In this document: positions 36,989 to 45,293 of the stretch, piece by piece
Position numbering within the stretch: position 1 is the first letter of the stretch
How the letters are laid out: the number at the start of each line of letters is the position of its first letter
Assembly (NCBI RefSeq): GCF_023715505.1
Contig: NZ_JAMBOH010000003.1
Coordinates: 310,001 to 374,000, forward strand
Length of the DNA: 64,000 nucleotides
From: Neobacillus cucumis
GTDB taxonomy: Bacteria; Bacillota; Bacilli; Bacillales_B; DSM-18226
Direction of reading: 5' to 3'
The notes under the pieces: generated by a model
Told to the model about the DNA's origin: nothing
What the model saw: the letters and a program-made list of their open reading frames with translations, nothing else
The model's database searches: none
Position numbers and translations under genes: made by a program

Positions 36989-37614
36989 ATAACTACCCCT
37001 TTCACAACGGGCCCTTCAAAACTTAGGGTTTTATCGATCCAAGCGTGTAGATCTTTTAAATACTTTTGCTCAAAAAATGGTTCATTAGGGAAAATGTATA
37101 AAACTTCCCTCATATATTGTGTATTCATAAATGGCATCATTAACAAACTCTTTAATTGGATAATTAAATATGGTATCGAATGCGGACGAAATTCCTGCCA
37201 TTCAAAACCTCTTTCAAATATCTTCTGTAAATAATATTTTTCTTTTAAGGAATAGGTGGACATAATCTCTCTTACCACTTGTGAATCCATAGACATTTCT
37301 CGATAGACAAAACTGGCAAGTTGACTATTTTTACATTGATAATGAAGTAAATCTGCGACGATACTCTTTAAACATTCTTTTGCACCTCGATCGATGGATA
37401 GATACGCTTCTTCTATCTTATTGAGATATTGTTCAAAAAAATGCAGAAAGCAGTACTCTAAGAGTCCTGGTTTATTATTAAAATAGTAGGCAATGGTGGC
37501 CGTGTTTACTTTTGCTAAGTTTGCAATATCTCTTACAGACGTTCCTGAATACCCATTTGAATTGAACAACGATATGGCCGCATTAACAATTGCTTCCTTT
37601 GCATTTTTCTTCAT
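36982..37614 (-). CDS. refZ: TetR-family regulator RefZ (YttP)
   Basis: 210 residues with a TetR helix-turn-helix at 10-55 (IVNAAISLFNSNGYSGTSVRDIA and VNTATIAYYFNNKPGLLEY). Position next to ezrA and overall sequence match RefZ, which binds near the origin and affects FtsZ ring placement during sporulation in B. subtilis. The ATG at 37614 follows AAGGAGGAGAATAC. Single-gene unit with its own terminator. Confidence 0.88.
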   Translation of the reverse strand: MKKNAKEAIVNAAISLFNSNGYSGTSVRDIANLAKVNTATIAYYFNNKPGLLEYCFLHFFEQYLNKIEEAYLSIDRGAKECLKSIVADLLHYQCKNSQLASFVYREMSMDSQVVREIMSTYSLKEKYYLQKIFERGFEWQEFRPHSIPYLIIQLKSLLMMPFMNTQYMREVLYIFPNEPFFEQKYLKDLHAWIDKTLSFEGPVVKGVVIK

Positions 37615-37760
37615 GTATTCTCCTCCTTAGGTATCCCTTACATAAGGATTTCTGTATAATCATGACTGAATCCTTTATGAAATTATCGACAAAGTCTGCT
37701 CAATTTCTTTTATTTTTGATAAAATAATAATTAATTCATAAGAGAAAAAGGTGAAATTAC

Positions 37761-38243
37761 TTGTTTAACGTCGAAATGTATACAGGAAATCGTGAAGAAA
37801 ATTATGAGCTTGTCAAAAAACAATTGCAGGCCTTGCTTCATGATGAGAATAATCAAATCGCTAATCTCAGCAATACCTCTGCGCTATTAAACCAATTTCT
37901 CGACCGCATTAACTGGGTTGGTTTTTATTTAATGGATACAAATGGAGAACTTGTCCTTGGTCCTTTCCAAGGTCTGCCTGCTTGTGTGAGGATTAAAGTC
38001 GGCAAGGGAGTTTGCGGAACTTCCGCTTTGAAAAAGGAAACGGTCCGAGTAGAAGACGTTCACCAATTCCCAGGCCATATCGCCTGCGATGCCGCTTCAC
38101 GATCCGAAATTGTAATACCACTCTTAAAAGATGGAGAATTATTTGGTGTATTGGACATCGATTCTCCGGAAGTGAATCGCTTTGATGAGCTTGATCAGCA
38201 AAAGCTTGAAGAGTTGGCAGCTGTCTTAATGGAGTATATTTAA
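37761..38243 (+). CDS. msrC: Free methionine-R-sulfoxide reductase (GAF domain, YtsP)
   Basis: Reduces free methionine-R-sulfoxide. 160 residues forming one GAF domain, with three conserved cysteines in LPACVRIKVG, KGVCGTSA and HIACDAASRSE that make the fRMsr active site. Begins with TTG at 37761, 7 bases after AAGGTG. Divergent from refZ, convergent with the GGDEF gene. Confidence 0.88.
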   Translation: MFNVEMYTGNREENYELVKKQLQALLHDENNQIANLSNTSALLNQFLDRINWVGFYLMDTNGELVLGPFQGLPACVRIKVGKGVCGTSALKKETVRVEDVHQFPGHIACDAASRSEIVIPLLKDGELFGVLDIDSPEVNRFDELDQQKLEELAAVLMEYI

Positions 38244-38279
38244 GTAAAACCCAAACTTTAACGTTAGTTTGAATTAAGG

Positions 38280-38309
38280 AGAGCACAGATATCATTCTGT
38301 GCTCTTTTT
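38280..38309. terminator. Terminator between msrC and the GGDEF gene
   Basis: GAGCACAGA, 6-base loop, TCTGTGCTC then TTTTT. Confidence 0.85.
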
Positions 38310-38322
38310 ATCGAATAAACGG

Positions 38323-39759
38323 CTAACTTACCATGCAGGGATTACCTTCGATAACAACTTTGTTCTTGCCAGTTCCTTTTGCCCGATATAAGGCTTCATC
38401 TGCTCTTTTAAACAAATATTGATAGGTATCTTGCCGGTCTTTTTTCCAGAAAGAAACACCACAGGATACGGTAATATGCGGTTCCGTGCATTCTGATACC
38501 TTATTTAGAATCCTTTGGGCAATGGCAACGCCTGTTTCTAACGGAACCCTTGGGAGATATATAGCTAGCTCTTCCCCGCCCCAGCGGGCACCAATATCAC
38601 TTTCTCGAATACTTCCTTTAATTAGATTCGCCACTTGGATGAGTATCATATCTCCAATTTGATGGCCGTAGGTATCATTTATTTCTTTAAAATTATCAAT
38701 ATCCATCAGAATGAAGGTTCCTTCGTCATCTTTATTCATGGATTGCTGTATTTTGTCATCCAAGAACTTTCTGGAATGAAGCTTTGTAAGATGGTCCGTG
38801 ATCACCAGTTTTTCAAGTTCATCTCTTAAAAGCGCATTGGTTAAAGCTAAAGAAGAATGGTGAACCAATGATTGAAGTAGCTTAAACGCCTCAAACGGGA
38901 AGAAGTAGGGATCTTGATGCATAATAATGGAGAAGCCTTTCATCTTCTTATTAACTACAACGGGAACAGCCATTACAGAATGAAACGTTAAATGGAAATT
39001 TAGGGGAAGATTCAAATCTCCAATAAATAATGGTTCGTTATTCTGTTGAAATTTCCCCTTTATGTAGTCAATGTAGATTTGAGACTGCTGTGTGAAAAAG
39101 AAAGGTGTCGAACCAGACAGAACTTTCACATCTAGTTGGTCTTTGGTAAACAGGAAAAAGCCAACCTCTTCTGCCTCAAAAGAACTCTTAATTTGTTCTG
39201 ACATATAGATCATGGTATCTACTAAAGGCTGATTTGAATTTAATTGATGTGAAGTCTTATTGATCAATTGCAGATCAGAAATAGCTCGTTGCGATCGCTG
39301 ATGTAGTTTAGCATTTTCCAAGGCACTTCCAGCACTTGTGGATAATAACCTGATAAACTCGACTTCACCAGCTGGAAATTCCGTCACTTCCGGTGCAATC
39401 ACTTGCATAACACCATAAATCCCCGACTTACCTTTTAATGGGGCATAGAGGGCGGCATGCTTGGTCACATCTGAGCTCTCAAATTGGATTTCACCAGACT
39501 CATAGGCATTAATGACCGTCATATTTTCACTATCATATTCTAAGTCAATAATTGGCAGGTCACTATGATGATAGGTATCTTGTGATAAAAGTAAGTGGTA
39601 GGAATAATTAGGATATACTTCTTTTAGCGTGACGAATAATTCTCCTAATACTGTGTCCACATTCAAGGTTGAGTGCAGTTTTTCAGATAATTGAAATAAC
39701 TCTTTATACTTTTCTACTTCCAATAGTAAATCCCCTTTTAGAGAAAACGAACTAATCAT
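38323..39759 (-). CDS. GAF-GGDEF diguanylate cyclase (YtrP-like)
   Basis: Makes the second messenger c-di-GMP from two GTP. 478 residues: two GAF-like sensor regions (about 20-150 and 175-310) and a C-terminal GGDEF domain (about 320-475). The active site is ARWGGEELAIYLP, so the signature is GGEEL rather than GGDEF or GGEEF. An RESD inhibitory site sits five residues before it, so product feedback is expected. There is no membrane segment, so it is cytosolic. I use ATG 39759 after GGGAG; a TTG a few codons later, after GGGGA, is an alternative. Confidence 0.88.
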   Translation of the reverse strand: MISSFSLKGDLLLEVEKYKELFQLSEKLHSTLNVDTVLGELFVTLKEVYPNYSYHLLLSQDTYHHSDLPIIDLEYDSENMTVINAYESGEIQFESSDVTKHAALYAPLKGKSGIYGVMQVIAPEVTEFPAGEVEFIRLLSTSAGSALENAKLHQRSQRAISDLQLINKTSHQLNSNQPLVDTMIYMSEQIKSSFEAEEVGFFLFTKDQLDVKVLSGSTPFFFTQQSQIYIDYIKGKFQQNNEPLFIGDLNLPLNFHLTFHSVMAVPVVVNKKMKGFSIIMHQDPYFFPFEAFKLLQSLVHHSSLALTNALLRDELEKLVITDHLTKLHSRKFLDDKIQQSMNKDDEGTFILMDIDNFKEINDTYGHQIGDMILIQVANLIKGSIRESDIGARWGGEELAIYLPRVPLETGVAIAQRILNKVSECTEPHITVSCGVSFWKKDRQDTYQYLFKRADEALYRAKGTGKNKVVIEGNPCMVS

Positions 39760-39892
39760 TTATGAACTCCCAAATAAATACATAGCACCCTAATTATAGT
39801 TAATTTAAGAATGATATTGGAATATTTTTTTAGAGCAATTATTAAATTTTTAAGAACTTTTCCTAGTGAATTCAGTCATATTAAAAATATAC

Positions 39893-39922
39893 TTGACTTA
39901 CCAGGTATAAAAATCATATAAT
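39893..39922 (+). promoter_or_regulatory. rpsD promoter
   Basis: TTGACT (39893-39898), 18 bases, TATAAT (39917-39922), a strong sigma-A promoter. Confidence 0.85.
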
Positions 39923-39928
39923 ATTCTT

Positions 39929-40102
39929 TGTGTAAAATATATGCAGCCTATTGAGTTTACTTTATTGGTCTCATTTTGTTCCTCAAACAATATTTGATGG
40001 TGCATCTTGTAACCCTTAGCTGCTAGGGCGAAGGTGCATGAAAACAAAATGTCTTGTAAAGAGTCTCATAACGGTTTTTATTTTACCCAAATAAAAACAC
40101 TA
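39929..40102 (+). promoter_or_regulatory. rpsD leader, likely S4 autoregulatory RNA
   Basis: About 185 bases of untranslated leader before the rpsD ribosome site. It has strong pairing (GGTGCATC near 39992 with GAAGGTGCATG region repeats, and AGCTGCTAGGGC). In B. subtilis S4 represses rpsD by binding its leader, and the length and position match. The exact fold was not resolved by eye. Confidence 0.5.
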
Positions 40103-40116
40103 AGGAGGAGTCATTC

Positions 40117-40719
40117 ATGGCTCGTTATACCGGCCCAAGCTGGAAACTATCCCGTCGTCTTGGAATCTCTCTAAGCGGCACAGGTAAAGAATTAGAAAAG
40201 CGTCCTTACGCTCCTGGACAACATGGTCCAAACCAACGCAAAAAGCTTTCTGAATACGGATTACAATTACAAGAGAAGCAAAAGCTTCGTCATATGTATG
40301 GTGTAAATGAGCGCCAATTCCGTACTCTTTTCGAAAGAGCTGGCAAATTATCTGGTATCCATGGTGAAAACTTCATGGTTCTACTTGAATCACGTCTTGA
40401 TAACGTTGTTTACCGTTTAGGTCTTGCTCGCACTCGTCGTGCTGCTCGCCAATTAGTAAACCACGGTCATATCCAAGTTAATGGTTCTCGCGTTGATATC
40501 CCGTCATACCGTGTAGCACCAGGACAAACTATCAGCGTTCGTGAAAAATCACGTAACCTTGATGTTGTCAAAGAAGCAATCGAAATTAATAACTTTGTAC
40601 CTGATTACTTAACTTTCGATGCTGACAAGTTAGAAGGAACTTTCACTCGTTTACCAGAGCGTTCAGAACTTCCAGCTGAAATTAACGAAGCACTTATCGT
40701 TGAGTTCTACTCTCGTTAA
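40117..40719 (+). CDS. rpsD: 30S ribosomal protein S4
   Basis: Primary 16S rRNA-binding protein of the small subunit. 200 residues: [18 protein letters not shown] at the start, [15 protein letters not shown], and the S4 RNA-binding domain [18 protein letters not shown] followed by [14 protein letters not shown]. The ATG follows AAGGAGGAG. It stands alone with a strong promoter, a regulated leader and its own terminator, as in B. subtilis. Confidence 0.98.
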   Translation: MARYTGPSWKLSRRLGISLSGTGKELEKRPYAPGQHGPNQRKKLSEYGLQLQEKQKLRHMYGVNERQFRTLFERAGKLSGIHGENFMVLLESRLDNVVYRLGLARTRRAARQLVNHGHIQVNGSRVDIPSYRVAPGQTISVREKSRNLDVVKEAIEINNFVPDYLTFDADKLEGTFTRLPERSELPAEINEALIVEFYSR

Positions 40720-40746
40720 TTGATTTGCTTATTGAATAGCAATCAC

Positions 40747-40793
40747 AAAAACCCTAGAAACTGCGTTATTTCAACGCTTCTAGGGTTTTTTTA
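40747..40793 (+). terminator. Terminator of rpsD
   Basis: AAAAACCCTAGAA and TTCTAGGGTTTTTT enclose a small inner stem GCGTT/AACGC. Confidence 0.9.
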
Positions 40794-40799
40794 ACTCTA

Positions 40800-41115
40800 C
40801 TTTATAGAATTTGGGGTCAATGATGAGCCTCAGCCTATCTTAAAAACTTGGCTATAATACCAAAGGGAATCCCCACGCCTGACTAATATCTCCTTGATGG
40901 CCCTCCTGTTAAGTAAGTTTGGCATCAATAAAAGGTATACATAAGGGATTGAAATTATTAAAGACGTATGTAGTTTTATAAAGCCGACTTAATCGTTTTA
41001 TGTTTTTAATGGTAAAAAAATAACAAACCTAAATAAGGTTACAAAAAAAGGAACGTTAAGACAAGTATTTTAAGGTATAAGGAAAAACCCTTTGAATCAT
41101 AAAGTCAGAAGGCAT
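40800..41115. other. Gene-free stretch between rpsD and cotH
   Basis: About 315 bases, AT-rich, with no reading frame or repeat that I can support. One TATAAT box (near 40855) and scattered short palindromes are present but no convincing promoter pair. Confidence 0.4.
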
Positions 41116-41118
41116 TTT

Positions 41119-41151
41119 AAAGGCCTCAACCAATCTGGCTGGGGGCCTTTA
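41119..41151 (-). terminator. Terminator of cotH
   Basis: AAAGGCCTC / GGGGCCTTT with a 14-base loop; overlaps the cotH stop codon. Confidence 0.7.
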
Positions 41152-42237
41152 ATCTAACAGGTTTAAATTATCTCGTAAGTATTGACTTCTTTCTTTTATA
41201 AACGTAATCATTACTTCCTTTTCTCCATCAAACGCTTCCAATTGACTAGGGTCACTAAATAGAAGATGAGGGCGAATGGATTCCATGAGAGATGAAATGA
41301 TTGGTTCGAGGTAAGCAGGGGTGAAAAGGGTATTAAGCAGCTCTTCCATCAGTTCCCTGTACTGCCATCTGAATGCAGGAATTTCTAAAAGCCTTTTAGT
41401 TAAATGATTTTTTCCCTTAATACTGAGTGAATCAGGTTCAATGGTCTCCCCATCCCACTCCCGGCCAAATGTCCCATCATAGTCCCAAGGAATAATTTCA
41501 AATAAGCCCGTTTCGGAATTGCGATAAAGCGCATAGTTTTTTAGAAAACCGTCATGGTTTTGGGTGCAGACCGCCACAGCCAGCCAGCGAAGGTACTTGT
41601 CCACAGCAAGGTATTTTGGAATCTCTTGCTCAAATTCTTCAAGTGAAGTCGTGTTAATTTTTTGGATGAGTTCAATTAAAAATTTGTCATCCTCAGCCGT
41701 TCTGATTTTACGCTGGTACCCCACCAACAAAGATTCTTTTGGAGCCTTCGTTTTGTGACCATCTAGTGAAAAGTTGGCATCTGTTTTTACGGCATAGTAA
41801 ATTGGTCCGTATGGGAGACGCCTATTTTCTAAAAATAAATCATCTACCGACTCCAGCTGTAAATAGACTCCCTCATAGCTACCATTTAGAAACAATTGAA
41901 TGTGCTGAGAGGCTGGAGACAGAACTCCAAAGGATTGAAACAAATCAAGAGATAGTTTATTGCGAATGGAAGATGGATCTTTATATTCAGCATTGAGATG
42001 AAACTCTCGGGCGCCATTAAAGGTTTGAAGTCTTTTCAACTTAATAAAGTAGGATCTTTTACGCAGTTTTCTAGTATAGTTACCCCGGAATTTTGTGGAG
42101 ATAACAAAATTCATATCATCAATGAATAATTTAGCAGGAACTGGATCATCGAAGGGTCTTAACTTGTAATTCAGCTCTCTAAGATCCCAGCGACGAATGA
42201 ACAAGGAGTATACTGGTAAATTCGATTTATTGTTCAT
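41149..42237 (-). CDS. cotH: Spore coat protein kinase CotH
   Basis: Atypical protein kinase that phosphorylates serines of coat proteins such as CotB and CotG in B. subtilis. 362 residues, identical in length to that protein. The kinase core shows KFRGNYTRKLRKRSYFIKLKR, with FNGAREFHLNAEYKDPSS, the catalytic-loop-like QNHDGFLKNYALYRN and the metal-binding IPWDYDGTFGREWDG. I start at ATG 42237 (MNNKSNLPVY), with AGGAAAGGAAG upstream. The gene just upstream codes a Ser-rich protein that could be a substrate. CotB and CotG are not in the window. Confidence 0.9.
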   Translation of the reverse strand: MNNKSNLPVYSLFIRRWDLRELNYKLRPFDDPVPAKLFIDDMNFVISTKFRGNYTRKLRKRSYFIKLKRLQTFNGAREFHLNAEYKDPSSIRNKLSLDLFQSFGVLSPASQHIQLFLNGSYEGVYLQLESVDDLFLENRRLPYGPIYYAVKTDANFSLDGHKTKAPKESLLVGYQRKIRTAEDDKFLIELIQKINTTSLEEFEQEIPKYLAVDKYLRWLAVAVCTQNHDGFLKNYALYRNSETGLFEIIPWDYDGTFGREWDGETIEPDSLSIKGKNHLTKRLLEIPAFRWQYRELMEELLNTLFTPAYLEPIISSLMESIRPHLLFSDPSQLEAFDGEKEVMITFIKERSQYLRDNLNLLD

Positions 42238-42341
42238 CAAATCGATACTTCCTTTCCTCAGCCTTTTACTTTTCAAAATAATTGCTCGCCGTTAAATCAT
42301 AGATGTTTCATTCGGTATGATAATATTTAAAAATGCTAAGG

Positions 42342-42370
42342 AAAACCAAGGGTTCATCCCCTTGGCTTTC
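42342..42370 (-). terminator. Terminator between the Ser-rich gene and cotH
   Basis: AAAACCAAGGG, 6-base loop, CCCTTGGCTTT; on the minus strand it ends in TTTTCC. It may be leaky, or cotH may have its own promoter. Confidence 0.75.
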
Positions 42371-42383
42371 CCTGTTGTTCAAA

Positions 42384-42716
42384 CTAGTCGCAGTGGACGA
42401 ATAGAGCTACTCCTCCTTCAACACCAGTTCTTGGAAAAATAGTTACAAAACGCAAACCTGCATTAATTAAGCATGTGAATACAGCTTCGAATGTTGGTTC
42501 AGTACCAGTACCTACGGTAATACCGCAATTGTTTGCAAGGATAGGAAGTAGGTTATCTGAAACTGCGCTAACAGTCCCTGTAGCAGTAAGGCTTACAGTT
42601 GATGGAGTACAAGATGTGTGGTCAGGGCTAGATGTGTGGTCAGGGCTAGATGTGTGGTGGCCTTTGCTATGGCTGTCGGAACTACTAGAACTACTAGAAC
42701 TACTCGAATGTGGCAT
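42384..42716 (-). CDS. Ser/His-rich small protein next to cotH, function unknown
   Basis: 110 residues. The first 40 are low complexity: MPHSSSSSSSSSSDSHSKGHH then two SSPDHT units. The remaining 70 look like a compact domain (LPILANNCGITVGTGTEP, FEAVFTCLINAGLRFVTIFP) with three cysteines. No family recognised. The ATG is 7 bases after AGGAGGTG. The Ser-rich front beside a coat kinase suggests a spore-surface protein phosphorylated by CotH; this is inference from position and composition only. Confidence 0.7.
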   Translation of the reverse strand: MPHSSSSSSSSSSDSHSKGHHTSSPDHTSSPDHTSCTPSTVSLTATGTVSAVSDNLLPILANNCGITVGTGTEPTFEAVFTCLINAGLRFVTIFPRTGVEGGVALFVHCD

Positions 42717-42719
42717 TCA

Positions 42720-42990
42720 TAATCACCTCCTTCGTTTCTTTGTATATTTTATTAAAAAACGACCTTTCAGAGACGGCGCTTGTACTATTGAAATGGCACA
42801 TTTTCTCTGGCTTGGCCAATTTTTACGGTTAATTTTTTGAGTACATTAGTTAAACCTCATGCAAACAGTGGAAGGGAGGACAAATTGTTTCGACATACAT
42901 TTTTGAAGCCATATGAAGGCAACAAATCTTTAATTTATGAAGTCTTATGATTTGTGACCACAGTTTGACCACGAAACATATATAACCCAT
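42720..42990. other. Gene-free stretch upstream of the Ser-rich gene
   Basis: Holds the ribosome site and probably the promoter of the Ser-rich gene. No sigma-K or sigma-E box was clear. A possible 64-codon minus frame here has no ribosome site and is not accepted. Confidence 0.4.
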
Positions 42991-42992
42991 AA

Positions 42993-43022
42993 TGAAAAAA
43001 GGACTGCCGAAACAGTCCTTTT
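42993..43022 (-). terminator. Terminator after the decayed small gene
   Basis: AAAAGGACTG, 6-base loop, CAGTCCTTTT. Confidence 0.75.
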
Positions 43023-43040
43023 GTTGTGAGTCAATTATTT

Positions 43041-43325
43041 TCAAAATTCGGATGGAGCAAATACAATTGGATATTGTTCTCCTAACTGTTTCTTCACCTC
43101 TTGGAATAATTGCAACCCTTTTTCAATGTGATTTCCACTAGCTTTCATCCATTTTCTTTTAATGAATCGGTTTCAAAATCAATCCATTTACCATATTCCG
43201 ATACCCATTCCATTAACGCTTCCTTCAATTCATCTATTAAAGGTAATTCCTCAATATCAAGATTTTCACCACAATGGTACACCAAATCGGATCCGCCACA
43301 AATTGGTAAGTGGGTTTTTTTATCT
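43041..43325 (-). pseudogene. Remnant of a small gene, 5'-truncated and frameshifted
   Basis: On the minus strand one frame reads KDKKTHLPICGGSDLVYHCG ... EALMEWVSEYGKWIDFETD, ending at a TGA near 43150. The adjacent frame continues at once with GNHIEKGLQLFQEVKKQLGE and ends YPIVFAPSEF. Joined, they look like the last 90-95 residues of one acidic protein. No start codon with a ribosome site exists, and the open frame runs into the end of the neighbouring membrane gene. I do not recognise the family; the acidic, Trp-rich style resembles small immunity proteins, which is only a guess. Confidence 0.55.
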
Positions 43326-43517
43326 TTTATTCACCTTCTTCAAGGCTATTCGGTAACTAAAGGATATGACTAGATAAAGGACGATGACAATAGCTGCCGT
43401 CCAAATTCTTTCTTGGATGGAACCATCCGCTATGAGAACTGGACCCAATCCTAAAAATGTTACAACGATTAGGAGAATAATAAAGAAAGTATGTAACAAT
43501 ATTTTCACTTCTGCCAC
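43320..43517 (-). CDS. Small two-segment membrane protein
   Basis: 65 residues with membrane helices at about 7-30 and 37-58 and a basic C-terminus (RIALKKVNKR). GTG start at 43517 with AGGA upstream; a second GTG three codons later follows GAGGTG and may be the true start. Function unknown. It overlaps the decayed gene remnant at its 3' end. Confidence 0.6.
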   Translation of the reverse strand: MAEVKILLHTFFIILLIVVTFLGLGPVLIADGSIQERIWTAAIVIVLYLVISFSYRIALKKVNKR

Positions 43518-43576
43518 CTCGTTTTCCTGTTATATATGTATAGACGTACTCCAATGACCTTTGTTACCAAATAATA

Positions 43577-43607
43577 AAAAACAGGCTTTGGAAACCCAAA
43601 GCCCTCA
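43577..43607 (-). terminator. Terminator of tyrS
   Basis: On the minus strand GGCTTTGG GTTT CCAAAGCC TG then TTTTTTATT. Confidence 0.82.
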
Positions 43608-43610
43608 TCT

Positions 43611-45159
<1,549 letters not shown>

Positions 45160-45165
45160 TAGCTT

Positions 45166-45194
45166 TTTTTACCATATTTAAATCACCCTGTCAA
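45166..45194 (-). promoter_or_regulatory. tyrS promoter
   Basis: On the minus strand TTGACA (45189-45194), 17 bases, TAAAAA (45166-45171) preceded by TGG. Start site near 45159. Confidence 0.72.
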
Positions 45195-45252
45195 ACAACG
45201 AACTGGAAATTTCAGAAAATGTAGAAGGTTGTCAGTTTTTGTATCATCGATA

Positions 45253-45261
45253 TGCTATAAT
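45253..45261 (+). promoter_or_regulatory. Extended -10 promoter of the PBP gene
   Basis: TGCTATAAT, an extended -10 element; no good -35 at 17 bases. It lies 33 bases before the gene. Confidence 0.5.
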
Positions 45262-45293
45262 GGAGGGGATTTTATAATGAGGTGATGCCCCGA

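Noticed and set aside
42850..43044. 64-codon minus frame upstream of the Ser-rich gene
   Set aside because: No ribosome site, overlaps a terminator and the decayed gene.
43110..43373. Plus frames opposite the decayed gene
   Set aside because: Antisense shadows; the minus strand gives the more protein-like translation.
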